Part shown: one piece after another, positions 1-7,668 of the stretch
How the letters are laid out: each line of letters starts with the position of its first letter
How positions within the stretch are numbered: position 1 is the first letter of the stretch
Source: Flavobacteriales bacterium
GTDB taxonomy: Bacteria > Bacteroidota > Bacteroidia > Flavobacteriales > BACL11
Assembly (NCBI GenBank): GCA_018675825.1
Contig: JABGXK010000228.1
Span: 1 to 17,145 of the forward strand
DNA: 17,145 nt
Reading direction: 5' to 3'
Notes under the pieces: model-generated
What the model was told of the DNA's origin: nothing
The model's database searches: none
The model's input: only the letters and a program-made list of their open reading frames with translations
Translations under genes and position numbers: made by a program

Positions 1-564
1 AAAAGAGCCATGAACAGAATCATTTCTAAGTAAATTTGCTCTTTTTATAATTTGCTCATCAGTAATGTTTCTAACAACTATAGCTTTTAATCTCATTTGC
101 TGTCCATTTCCTGCTTGTCTAATTAATTCTCTTGCAGCTAATCTTCCTATTCTTCCAAAACCAAACAATACAATATCTCTAGGTTGAAAATTATTTTTTG
201 AATTAATAATTTTAGTTAGTTTTTCCTCTAGAAAGTCTTTGAAACTATTAGGAGAATCTTCAATATATTCTGCAGTCAATAATCCAATATCTAATTTTGA
301 TGGAGGAAGGGCTAGATGATTAATTTCTTTTATTAATTCTAGTGCAGTTTTAATATCTATCTTTCTTTTGACAACATTTTCTGCATATGAAAATAATCTC
401 ATTAACTCAGTGACTCCAATATCTAAAATATTTTGTCTAAAGAGTACAATTTCAATTCCTTTATCATACATTAATTGACCTGAGTAATTTAATAAATTTA
501 CTGCTAATTTTTCATTTAAGATCCATGTATTAAATTGATCGTCATAAAGCTTTGAGTTAATCAT
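1..564 (-). CDS. gap: Glyceraldehyde-3-phosphate dehydrogenase, long Bacteroidota form (N-terminal 188 residues, cut by window edge)
   Basis: This is the start of a cytoplasmic glycolytic enzyme that oxidises glyceraldehyde-3-phosphate to 1,3-bisphosphoglycerate with NAD(P)+. The ATG is the reverse complement of 562-564, and the frame is open to base 1. Residues 1 to about 125 form a helical extension (with LALPPSKLDIG near 84-94) absent from the classical 330-residue enzyme. The Rossmann fold begins near 129 with the dinucleotide-binding motif GFGRIGR (135-141). RLKAIVVR (158-165) and the NDSVHGSF segment (181-188) are family hallmarks. The catalytic cysteine region lies outside the window. 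From memory, the extended form of about 480 residues is common in Bacteroidota, so the extension is normal. The gene is divergent from dapF, with 90 bp between the start codons. Confidence 0.93.
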   Translation of the reverse strand, partial: MINSKLYDDQFNTWILNEKLAVNLLNYSGQLMYDKGIEIVLFRQNILDIGVTELMRLFSYAENVVKRKIDIKTALELIKEINHLALPPSKLDIGLLTAEYIEDSPNSFKDFLEEKLTKIINSKNNFQPRDIVLFGFGRIGRLAARELIRQAGNGQQMRLKAIVVRNITDEQIIKRANLLRNDSVHGSF

Positions 565-586
565 TTTGTGTTTAGTTTTAGTTTTG

Positions 587-594
587 CAAATTTA
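587..594 (-). promoter_or_regulatory. Candidate -7 box for gap
   Basis: Read on the minus strand this is TAAATTTG, an exact match to the Bacteroidota -7 consensus TAnnTTTG. It lies 22 bases upstream of the gap ATG, which would give a short leader. I found no convincing TTG -33 element at the expected distance, so the call rests on the -7 box and its position alone. Confidence 0.35.
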
Positions 595-612
595 TATTTT
601 TCTATTTATATA

Positions 613-620
613 TATGTTTG
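613..620 (+). promoter_or_regulatory. Candidate -7 box for the dapF operon
   Basis: TATGTTTG matches the Bacteroidota -7 consensus TAnnTTTG exactly and ends 34 bases before the dapF ATG. This is the only intergenic space upstream of the four-gene dapF-GNAT-cytochrome-mltG set, so a promoter is expected here. The nearest upstream TTG (584-586) is about 26 bases away, longer than the usual spacing, so the -33 element is weak or absent. Confidence 0.35.
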
Positions 621-654
621 GTGTCCATAATTTTTATATTGTATTTTTACAATC

Positions 655-1428
655 ATGATTATAGAATTTCATAAATATCAAGCTACAGGCAATGATTTTA
701 TTATAATTGATGATAGAGATAATAATTTTGATATTCATGATTCTATATTAATTCAATCATTATGTGAACGTAAAATGGGTATTGGAGCGGATGGGCTAAT
801 CGTTCTAAGAAATCATAATGAGTATGATTTTAGAATGATATACTTTAATAGTGATGGTTTTGAATCAACTTTATGTGGAAATGGTTCTAGATGTATAGTT
901 TCTTTTGCAAATTTATTAGACATATCTAGTAATAAAATAATGTTTATGGCAATAGATGGTATGCATGAAGCAAGTATAGATGATGATGAAGTGTCAATTA
1001 AATTTAAAGATATTAAAAAGATTGATTATGATAATAAATATATAATTATTGATTCAGGCTCTCCTCATTTAGTAAATATAGTTGAGAATGTTGATAATAT
1101 TAATATTGATCTTGAGGGAGCTAGTATTAGAAATATGCCTAAATATAAATCAAAAGGAATTAATGTTAATTTTATTGAGCATGATAATGATATTAAAATT
1201 AGAACTTATGAGAGAGGTGTGGAATCTGAAACACATTCTTGTGGTACTGGTGCTGTTGCCTCAGCTATCGCTCTATATCATTCTGGTCTTATTGAAGAAA
1301 ATATAATTTCTTTAATTAGTAGAGGAGGAAATTTATCAGTAATGTTTGAAGAATTTAATGGTATTTATAGAAATATTTGGTTAACCGGTTCGGTAAACTT
1401 AGTATATATTGGAGAATTTGAATGCTAA
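655..1428 (+). CDS. dapF: Diaminopimelate epimerase
   Basis: Cytoplasmic, PLP-independent enzyme that interconverts LL- and meso-diaminopimelate, the last step before lysine and the source of the peptidoglycan cross-linking residue. At 257 residues it is a little shorter than the usual 270-280 but covers the full fold. It starts with the family N-terminus (HKYQATGNDF, residues 6-15). Both catalytic cysteines are present: Cys74 in CGNGSRC (74-80) and Cys196 in SCGTGA (195-200), preceded by the conserved YERG (185-188). No key residue is missing. The ATG at 655 is fixed by this N-terminal motif. The stop overlaps the next start by 7 bases, so dapF is translationally linked to the acetyltransferase gene. 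It is the first gene of a cell-wall-related operon that ends in mltG. Confidence 0.96.
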   Translation: MIIEFHKYQATGNDFIIIDDRDNNFDIHDSILIQSLCERKMGIGADGLIVLRNHNEYDFRMIYFNSDGFESTLCGNGSRCIVSFANLLDISSNKIMFMAIDGMHEASIDDDEVSIKFKDIKKIDYDNKYIIIDSGSPHLVNIVENVDNINIDLEGASIRNMPKYKSKGINVNFIEHDNDIKIRTYERGVESETHSCGTGAVASAIALYHSGLIEENIISLISRGGNLSVMFEEFNGIYRNIWLTGSVNLVYIGEFEC

Positions 1429-1889
1429 AAGCAGATAATATTTCTTTAAGATTATTAATAGAATCTGATTTGAATTTTCTTTATTCTATTGAGAATGATC
1501 CGCTAAACAATCAATTTACTAATCAATCTAATTATTTTTCTAAAGAAACACTTAGAGAATATATATCTAATTCAAATGTAGATATAAGTAAATATTCTCA
1601 AATACGATTTGTCATTACTTTAGATAATGATCCTATTGGTTTAATTGATTTGTTTGAATATAATCAATTACTACAGCAAGCAGGTATTGGAATATTTATA
1701 TCAAAAGATTTTAGAAGCAATAAATATGGAGCTAAAGCCTTAGCGTTACTGATATCGTATTCATGGAATAGTTTAGATTTACTATTTTTATTTGCTAATA
1801 TTAAGAAAGAAAATATTATTAGCATAGCACTTTTTAAAAAGTTAGGTTTTTTGCATATAAATAATAATTTATATCAATTAAATAAATGA
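1422..1889 (+). CDS. GNAT-family N-acetyltransferase (RimJ/RimL-like)
   Basis: A 155-residue single-domain acetyltransferase of the Acetyltransf_3 type, cytoplasmic, with unknown acceptor. The opening (LRLLIESDLNFLYSIENDP) is the usual beta1-alpha1 of the RimJ/RimL group. The acetyl-CoA loop is seen in FRSNKYGAKAL (about 97-107), an R-x-x-x-x-G-x-x variant. The C-terminal NIISIALFKKLGF (about 131-143) is the typical closing helix and strand. It overlaps dapF by 7 bases and the following cytochrome gene by the ATGA arrangement, so the three are probably read as one message. In my recollection a GNAT gene next to dapF and mltG is recurrent in flavobacteria, which hints at a cell-envelope or housekeeping substrate. 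That link is inference. Confidence 0.85.
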   Translation: MLKADNISLRLLIESDLNFLYSIENDPLNNQFTNQSNYFSKETLREYISNSNVDISKYSQIRFVITLDNDPIGLIDLFEYNQLLQQAGIGIFISKDFRSNKYGAKALALLISYSWNSLDLLFLFANIKKENIISIALFKKLGFLHINNNLYQLNK

Positions 1890-3754
1890 GGTTTTTTATT
1901 TTTATTTTAATACCATTATTTCTATCATGTAATCGAGGTGAGATTGTTGAGTTTAAAACTTATTTAAATCATAATGATACTGTCAAATATGTAGGCAAGG
2001 AGCAATGTAAGATTTGTCATTATGAAATTTACAGTTCATATATGGAAACTGGAATGGGGAGATCTATTTCTCCTGCAAGTAGATTAACATCTAATCTTTC
2101 TTCAAATCCATCAATTATTTATGACTCTGTAAAAAACCTATCTTATTTGCCATTATGGAAAGATGATAGTTTATGGATAAAAGAGTTTAGAATTGTTTCT
2201 GAAGATACTGTTCACAAAATAGAAAAAAAAGTGGATTATATAATTGGATCTGGACACCATACAAATTCTCATTTATTTAAAATAAATGGGTATTTACACC
2301 AGATGCCGTATACCTATTATACTCAAGATAGTATTTCTGATTTGCCACCTGGTTATGAAAATGGCAATAATTCTAGGTTTTCAAGAGAAATTAATATGGA
2401 ATGTATTAGTTGTCATAATGCATACCCAAATCATGTTGCAGGCTCAAATAATATGTATCATCATATTCCAGATGGTATTGATTGCGAGAGATGTCATGGT
2501 CCAGGAGAATTACATATTAAACAGAAGAGTCAAGGGATTATAATTGACACATCAAAATATATTGACTATTCAATTGTTAATCCATCTAGACTACCTACTG
2601 ATTTGCAATTTGACATTTGTCAAAGATGTCATCTACAGGGAACAGCTATACTACATGATAACAAATCATTTAAAGATTTTAAACCTGGCATGCACTTAAA
2701 TGATTTTATTGATGTATATCTTCCAAAATATAAAAATGATGATGGTTTTATTATGGCCTCTCATGTTGAACGTCTAAAACAAAGTGAGTGTTTTAAAAAT
2801 TCTGATATGACTTGTATTAATTGTCATAATCCTCATAAAAGTATTCGGATGTTAAATGATAAATATTTTGATAAAAAATGTATGGATTGTCATAAATTAT
2901 GTGAAGATGAACAAAATATTTCCAATTGTGCAAGTTGTCATATGCCAAATTCATCTTCTATAGATATTCCACATATTTCTATTACTGATCATAATATTTC
3001 AATACCTAAAAAGGATAAGTATATTGTGAATAAAAAAACAGATAGAGAGTTTATTGGTCTTTTTGCTATTAATAATAATAACTCATCCAACTTATCTAAG
3101 TCAATGGCATATCTTAAAAGATATGAAAGTTTTGAACAGAATCCTATTTATTTAGATAGTGCTTTCTTCTATTTAAGTATCTCCGATAATAATAAATCTT
3201 TCACTTCTTTTATTCAATATTATTATCTTAAAAAGGATTATTATAACCTAATTAATTATCATCTGGCTTTAGATTCATCTATTTATAAATATTATTCAGA
3301 TGATGCATTATCACTTGCTTTTTCTAGAATAGGTGACGCTTATGCAAAAAATGGCATTATAGATGAGGGTGTGAGGTTTTTTATAAAGGCTACAGATTTA
3401 TCTCCTTTTGTTATAGATTATAAATTAAAACTTGTTGCATTATATATAAATAATGATCAATTTGAAGCTGCTGAAAATATAATATCTCAAATAATGATCC
3501 TTAATCCTAATAGGAAAGAAGCCTATTTAAATATGGGTTATTTAAATATATTGAGACAAGATTATGATCAAGCAGAATATAATTTAACTACTGCAATTAG
3601 TTTTGATCCTGACTATTTAATTGCTTATGAAAACCTAGCTTTGTTATATATTAAAAAGAATGATATATTTTTGGCACGAAAAAATTTAAATCATATATTA
3701 GAAATTAATCCAAATAACGCTAAAGCAAAATTAATGATTAAACAATTAAATTGA
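1886..3754 (+). CDS. Seven-heme cytochrome c lipoprotein with C-terminal TPR repeats
   Basis: A 622-residue exported protein. The N-terminus is a lipoprotein signal with the lipid cysteine at Cys15 (LFLSC). Seven CXXCH heme-binding motifs follow: CKICH (41-45), CISCH (173-177), CERCH (200-204), CQRCH (245-249), CINCH (310-314), CMDCH (332-336) and CASCH (348-352). Further histidines (HH 124-125, HH 192-193) could be distal ligands. The layout is that of the cytochrome c554-like multiheme family. After a linker the C-terminal third is helical, with TPR-like units at about 475-505, 545-578 and 579-612 (for example AYLNMGYLNI and AYENLALLYI). It should face the periplasm or cell surface and needs cytochrome c maturation. 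It overlaps the GNAT gene by 4 bases (ATGA) and mltG by 4 (TTGA). The redox partner and substrate are unknown. Confidence 0.9.
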   Translation: MRFFIFILIPLFLSCNRGEIVEFKTYLNHNDTVKYVGKEQCKICHYEIYSSYMETGMGRSISPASRLTSNLSSNPSIIYDSVKNLSYLPLWKDDSLWIKEFRIVSEDTVHKIEKKVDYIIGSGHHTNSHLFKINGYLHQMPYTYYTQDSISDLPPGYENGNNSRFSREINMECISCHNAYPNHVAGSNNMYHHIPDGIDCERCHGPGELHIKQKSQGIIIDTSKYIDYSIVNPSRLPTDLQFDICQRCHLQGTAILHDNKSFKDFKPGMHLNDFIDVYLPKYKNDDGFIMASHVERLKQSECFKNSDMTCINCHNPHKSIRMLNDKYFDKKCMDCHKLCEDEQNISNCASCHMPNSSSIDIPHISITDHNISIPKKDKYIVNKKTDREFIGLFAINNNNSSNLSKSMAYLKRYESFEQNPIYLDSAFFYLSISDNNKSFTSFIQYYYLKKDYYNLINYHLALDSSIYKYYSDDALSLAFSRIGDAYAKNGIIDEGVRFFIKATDLSPFVIDYKLKLVALYINNDQFEAAENIISQIMILNPNRKEAYLNMGYLNILRQDYDQAEYNLTTAISFDPDYLIAYENLALLYIKKNDIFLARKNLNHILEINPNNAKAKLMIKQLN

Positions 3755-4815
3755 AATCAAAAAAATCTAATTCCTCTCTAGTTAAGATTATTATTACTGT
3801 AATGATAATAGGAATGGTAGTCTTATCTATTATTGGTTTTGAGTTATATAAAAAAATCTGTAAAGCAAATATTAGATTTGGCGATGAGATAGAAGAGAGG
3901 TATATTTTTATTGATAGTGATGATGAATTCTCAGATCTTGTTTATATGCTAAAGAGCTACAATTTATTATTAGATATTGAATCTTTTAAATGGGTTGCTG
4001 ACAAAAAAAATTACATTAATAATATTAAACCAGGAAGATATTTTATTAATAAAGACATGAATAACAATGAGTTAATTAATCTGTTACGTTCTGGTAAACA
4101 GTCTCCTGTAAAAGTTACATTTAACAATATAAGAAGCTTGAATAGTGTTTCTTCCAAATTATCTAGCTATCTTGAAGCTGATTCAAGTGATATTTTAGAA
4201 GTTTTTTTAGATGAGAAATTTTTAAAGAAAAATAATTTTAATGAATATAATATTATTTCAATATTTATTCCAAATACATATGAATTCTACTGGAATACAT
4301 CAGCCACTAAACTTCGTCAAAGAATGTTAAAGGAATATAAGTTGTTTTGGAATAAATCTAGAGTAAATAAGGCTGCAGAAATTAATTTATCATTTCAAGA
4401 TATCTCAACTTTAGCATCAATAGTAGAAAAAGAACAAAATATTCGAATAGATGAGCGTCCAACTATTGCAGGTCTTTACTTAAATAGATTGAAAAAGGGG
4501 GTGAGACTTGAATCTGATCCAACTTTGATCTTTGCATTAAATGATTTTAATATAAATAGGGTTCTAAATAAAGATAAGAAAGTAAAATCTCCTTATAACA
4601 CATATTTAAATAAAGGTATTCCTCCAGGTCCTATTTGTATTCCATCAATAAATGCTATTGATGCAGTCCTTAATGCTGAAGAACATAAATATATTTTTAT
4701 GTGTGCTAAAGAAGACTTTTCAGGCTATCATAATTTTGCTAAAAACTACGCTCAACATCTTATTAATGCAAGGAAATATCAGAAAATGCTAAATAAGAAA
4801 AAAATATTACGTTAA
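3751..4815 (+). CDS. mltG: Endolytic murein transglycosylase MltG (YceG-like)
   Basis: Inner-membrane enzyme that cleaves nascent peptidoglycan glycan strands and is thought to set their length by terminating elongation. At 354 residues it has the normal family size. A basic N-terminus is followed by one transmembrane helix (about 11-32), then the LysM-like and catalytic periplasmic part. The catalytic motif LASIVEKEQ (221-229) carries the conserved glutamate, followed by ERPTIAGLYLNRL (235-247), LESDPTLIFAL (253-263) and the conserved SPYNTYLNKGIPPGPI (280-295). The start is TTG: an in-frame stop sits just upstream at 3739-3741, and the next in-frame ATG would cut into the membrane helix. 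The TTGA junction overlaps the cytochrome stop by 4 bases, so translation is probably coupled. It is the last gene of the dapF cluster. Confidence 0.95.
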   Translation: MKSKKSNSSLVKIIITVMIIGMVVLSIIGFELYKKICKANIRFGDEIEERYIFIDSDDEFSDLVYMLKSYNLLLDIESFKWVADKKNYINNIKPGRYFINKDMNNNELINLLRSGKQSPVKVTFNNIRSLNSVSSKLSSYLEADSSDILEVFLDEKFLKKNNFNEYNIISIFIPNTYEFYWNTSATKLRQRMLKEYKLFWNKSRVNKAAEINLSFQDISTLASIVEKEQNIRIDERPTIAGLYLNRLKKGVRLESDPTLIFALNDFNINRVLNKDKKVKSPYNTYLNKGIPPGPICIPSINAIDAVLNAEEHKYIFMCAKEDFSGYHNFAKNYAQHLINARKYQKMLNKKKILR

Positions 4816-4820
4816 TTAAT

Positions 4821-4843
4821 TAATTTTGTAATCTAAAAAAAAA
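4821..4843 (+). promoter_or_regulatory. Candidate -7 box and A-tract leader for the phosphohexomutase gene
   Basis: TAATTTTG (4821-4828) matches the TAnnTTTG -7 consensus. It is followed within 15 bases by the start codon, which is preceded by an unbroken run of nine A residues (4835-4843). A-rich leaders without a Shine-Dalgarno sequence are typical of flavobacterial start sites. No clear -33 TTG is visible in the end of mltG, so read-through from mltG remains possible. Confidence 0.35.
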
Positions 4844-6250
4844 ATGTCAGATATAAAATTTGGAACTGATGGATGGAGAGCAATAATTGCTAAAGATTAT
4901 ACAGTTGATAATGTTGCAAGAGTAAGTATTGCTGTTGCTATTTGGTTAAAAAATAATTTTGATAACCCAAGTGTTATTATTGGACATGATTGTCGTTTTG
5001 GAGGTAAATTATTTGCTGAAACTGCTGCTAAGGTTTTTGCTTTTCATGCAATTCATGTTAAGCTCGCTGAGGGTTTTGTTTCAACTCCTATGGTCTCATT
5101 AGGCGTTGTTAGAGAAAAAGCAAGTATTGGAGTAGTTATTACTGCCAGTCATAATCCTCCTTCATATAATGGTTATAAATTAAAGGGTGACTTTGGAGGG
5201 CCATTACTTCCAGATAATATTATACAGGTTGAATCACTTATACCAAATAAAAATAATATTGATATTAATTCCTTAAATATTGAATCTTATGTAAAAGATG
5301 GTTTAATTCAATTTATTGATTTAGAAACTATTTATTGCAAGCATGTTGAAGCTAATTTTGATTTAGACATTATTAGTAATTCAAAAATGAATTTTGCTTA
5401 TGATGCTATGTATGGATCTGGTATGAATGTAATTAAGAAACTTTTACCAAAAACAACATTATTGCATTGTGACGACAATCCAGGATTCCTTGGTATTGCT
5501 CCAGAACCGATTTACCGAAATTTAAAGGAATTCTCAGAACTAATTAAATCTAACGATAATATTCATTGTGGTTTAGCTACTGATGGTGATGCTGATAGGA
5601 TAGGGCTTTTTGATTCTTCTGGTAATTTTATTGATGCACATCATTTAATTCTTCTTCTTATTCATTATTTAGTTAAGTATAAAGGAATTTCTGGTAAGGT
5701 TGTGACTGCTTTTTCTTGCACAGATAAGATTAAGAAGATTTGTCAATATTATGATTTAGAACAGGAAACTGTTAAAATAGGTTTTAAGCATATAGCTGGA
5801 AAAATGATTACTGAAGATGTACTTTTAGGTGGTGAAGAGTCAGGAGGTATTGCTACTGGAGGTCATATTCCAGAAAGAGATGGTATCTGGATGGGGCTGA
5901 TACTTTTTGAATTTATGGCTAAATCAGGTAAGACTATTGAAGATTTAATTGATGAAGTCTATAGAATTGTTGGTCCATTCTCTTTTGAAAGAGTTGATCT
6001 TCATCTTACTGATGCGTTGAAAAATAAGGTTATTCAAAATTGTCAAGATGGTTACTATACTCATTTTGGTGATTATAAAATTGTTAGAACAGAAGATATT
6101 GATGGTTATAAATATTTCTTTGAAGATGATTCTTGGTTACTTATTCGTCCATCAGGAACAGAGCCTGTTTTAAGAACATATGCTGAGAGTTCATCTAGCG
6201 AAAGGGCATTTGATATACTTAAGAGTGTTAAATCTGTAATAGAGGCTTAA
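4844..6250 (+). CDS. Phosphoglucomutase/phosphomannomutase-family phosphohexomutase
   Basis: A 468-residue cytoplasmic alpha-D-phosphohexomutase that moves phosphate between C1 and C6 of a hexose phosphate, feeding nucleotide-sugar and glycan synthesis. All four active-site signatures are intact. They are the phosphoserine loop TASHNPP (100-106, Ser102), the metal loop DGDADR (247-252), the sugar-binding loop GGEESGG (329-335) and the phosphate-binding RPSGTEP (435-441). The N-terminus FGTDGWRAIIA (6-16) fits the PGM/PMM branch common in Bacteroidota and cyanobacteria better than GlmM, whose N-terminus reads differently. Whether it prefers glucose or mannose phosphates cannot be read from sequence. 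It is 28 bp after mltG and has its own candidate -7 box. The next gene starts 1 bp after its stop, which suggests cotranscription. Confidence 0.92.
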   Translation: MSDIKFGTDGWRAIIAKDYTVDNVARVSIAVAIWLKNNFDNPSVIIGHDCRFGGKLFAETAAKVFAFHAIHVKLAEGFVSTPMVSLGVVREKASIGVVITASHNPPSYNGYKLKGDFGGPLLPDNIIQVESLIPNKNNIDINSLNIESYVKDGLIQFIDLETIYCKHVEANFDLDIISNSKMNFAYDAMYGSGMNVIKKLLPKTTLLHCDDNPGFLGIAPEPIYRNLKEFSELIKSNDNIHCGLATDGDADRIGLFDSSGNFIDAHHLILLLIHYLVKYKGISGKVVTAFSCTDKIKKICQYYDLEQETVKIGFKHIAGKMITEDVLLGGEESGGIATGGHIPERDGIWMGLILFEFMAKSGKTIEDLIDEVYRIVGPFSFERVDLHLTDALKNKVIQNCQDGYYTHFGDYKIVRTEDIDGYKYFFEDDSWLLIRPSGTEPVLRTYAESSSSERAFDILKSVKSVIEA

Positions 6251-6251
6251 A

Positions 6252-7154
6252 ATGAGAATTATACTTATTGGTATAGTTTTTTTTTCAAAAACTGCTTTTT
6301 CTCAATTTAATTATCTTTCTTCATTTAATTCATATGATTCTACATCTATAAATTTTAAAACTAATGATATTAGCTTAAAAAGTCTTGTAATAACTCAAGC
6401 TAGTGTTTACTCTTTAGCTTTAATTGGTTTTAATGAACTTTGGTATAAAAATTATGATAAATCTAGCTTTCATTTCGTTAATGATAATTTGTATTGGATG
6501 CAAATGGATAAAATGGGTCATATGACAACATCTTATTATGGTGGAGTTGTTGGAATTAAATTATATCAATCAACTGGAATTAAATCATATAAAGCTATTT
6601 GGATTGGCGGTTTGAATGGAACAATTTTTAACACAACTATAGAAATTCTTGATGGATTCTCTACTAATTGGGGTGCTTCTTTTGGAGATATTTTAGCAAA
6701 TTCATTAGGATCAGCTCTTGCTATATCTCAAGAACTTTATTGGAAGGAACAAAGAATGCAACTTAAGTATAGTTACTCTAGATCAGATATTTCTAAGAAT
6801 AGTGTGGATTTATTTGGAAATTCTTTTATTCAAAGAAGTTTAAAGGATTACAATGGTCAAACTTATTGGTTGTCTTGTAACTTAAACTCATTTTATAATA
6901 AGAAAACTAATATACCAGATTGGTTAAACATTGCAGTTGGTTATAGTGCTAATGGTATGGTCGCAGGTAGTAATCTAACTAATGATAATAGGGAAAGACA
7001 GTATCTATTGTCTTTTGATATTGACTTAACTAAAGTCAAGACTAAAAATAAGTTTCTAAATGCTTTAGGTCATACCTTTGGTTTTATAAAATTTCCTTTT
7101 CCAGCGTTAGAGTTTAGTAATAGTAAATTTAAAATACATCCAATTTATTTTTAA
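6252..7154 (+). CDS. Exported DUF2279-family protein
   Basis: A 300-residue protein with a type I signal peptide (cleavage likely after TAFS, residues 14-17). The DUF2279 core, about 45-165, has two or three short hydrophobic segments and the family motifs MDKMGHM (85-91), NTTIEILDGFS (127-137) and the WGASFGDILANSLGS stretch (140-154). Conserved polar residues Asp86, His90, Glu131, Asp134, Asp146 and Asn150 are spaced like a membrane-embedded active or metal site, but no activity is established for the family to my knowledge. The C-terminal half (about 165-300) looks beta-rich and could be envelope-embedded. It starts 1 bp after the phosphohexomutase stop and shares one base with the next gene (TAATG). 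The family call is confident; the role is unknown. Confidence 0.8.
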   Translation: MRIILIGIVFFSKTAFSQFNYLSSFNSYDSTSINFKTNDISLKSLVITQASVYSLALIGFNELWYKNYDKSSFHFVNDNLYWMQMDKMGHMTTSYYGGVVGIKLYQSTGIKSYKAIWIGGLNGTIFNTTIEILDGFSTNWGASFGDILANSLGSALAISQELYWKEQRMQLKYSYSRSDISKNSVDLFGNSFIQRSLKDYNGQTYWLSCNLNSFYNKKTNIPDWLNIAVGYSANGMVAGSNLTNDNRERQYLLSFDIDLTKVKTKNKFLNALGHTFGFIKFPFPALEFSNSKFKIHPIYF

Positions 7155-7666
7155 TGAAAATTATGTTTAAAATAGGAGATAAGGTTAAATTCATTAAATC
7201 TAATGATTATGGAACTATAAGATCTATTATTTCAGAACGAAAAATTCAAGTTGAAGATAGTTCTAAATTTTTATCTGTTGTTAATTATAATGATATAATA
7301 AAATTTGATTTAAATACTGATAATATGCAGGCTTATGGTAATTTGGAGTCCAATAAAGATTCTAGTAAGACAAATAATAAAAAGAATCAGGAGCGTTCAA
7401 ATTTAAATGTTATAAAAATTGATCTACATATAGAGAATATTGATGAAGACTATCATTTTATGACGAATTATGAAATTGTTCAAAAACAACTTAGTAACTG
7501 TGAGAGTAATTTAATTAAAGGGCTTAATAGCAATGCCAATAAAATTATTATTGTACATGGAATTGGCGAAGGGGTTTTAAAAAAAGAAATTCATCATTTA
7601 TTAAATAGTTATAAATTAAGATATTATGAATCTTTAAATGGAGGTTCTACTGAAGTGATGTTATGA
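7154..7666 (+). CDS. Small Smr-domain protein with N-terminal KOW-like segment
   Basis: A 170-residue cytoplasmic protein. The N-terminus FKIGDKVKFI (5-14) followed by YGTIRSI (19-25) looks like the small KOW/SH3-like barrel that opens Bacteroidota DUF2027-type proteins. A low-complexity Asn/Lys/Ser linker (about 60-85) leads to a C-terminal Smr domain (about 86-170) with the two hallmarks IDLH (89-92) and HGIGEGVLK (135-143). Smr domains bind or nick DNA or RNA in MutS2 and cleave RNA in some other proteins, so a nucleic-acid role is likely, but the substrate is unknown. Such proteins are often misnamed as MutS; no MutS ATPase is present. It overlaps the DUF2279 gene by one base. A second ATG three codons in (7163) is an equally good start. 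Confidence 0.85.
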   Translation: MKIMFKIGDKVKFIKSNDYGTIRSIISERKIQVEDSSKFLSVVNYNDIIKFDLNTDNMQAYGNLESNKDSSKTNNKKNQERSNLNVIKIDLHIENIDEDYHFMTNYEIVQKQLSNCESNLIKGLNSNANKIIIVHGIGEGVLKKEIHHLLNSYKLRYYESLNGGSTEVML

Positions 7667-7668
7667 TA

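Noticed and set aside
1..564. N-terminal extension of gap as a gene fusion
   Set aside because: The extended form is, to my knowledge, the normal one in Bacteroidota, so it is not a local novelty.
1082..1306. Open frame of 74 codons inside dapF
   Set aside because: It is a shifted-frame shadow of dapF, hydrophobic and repetitive from AT-rich codons, with no family motif.
2286..2543. Open frame of 85 codons inside the multiheme cytochrome gene
   Set aside because: It overlaps a frame with several CXXCH motifs and is itself featureless, so it is a shadow.
4811..4827. TTAATTAATTAATT short tandem repeat
   Set aside because: A simple AT repeat of about three units in an AT-rich genome; it overlaps a candidate -7 box but shows no sign of being a regulatory or mobile repeat.
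7154..7666. Annotation as the mismatch repair protein MutS
   Set aside because: Only the Smr domain shared with MutS2 is present; there is no MutS core or ATPase motif.
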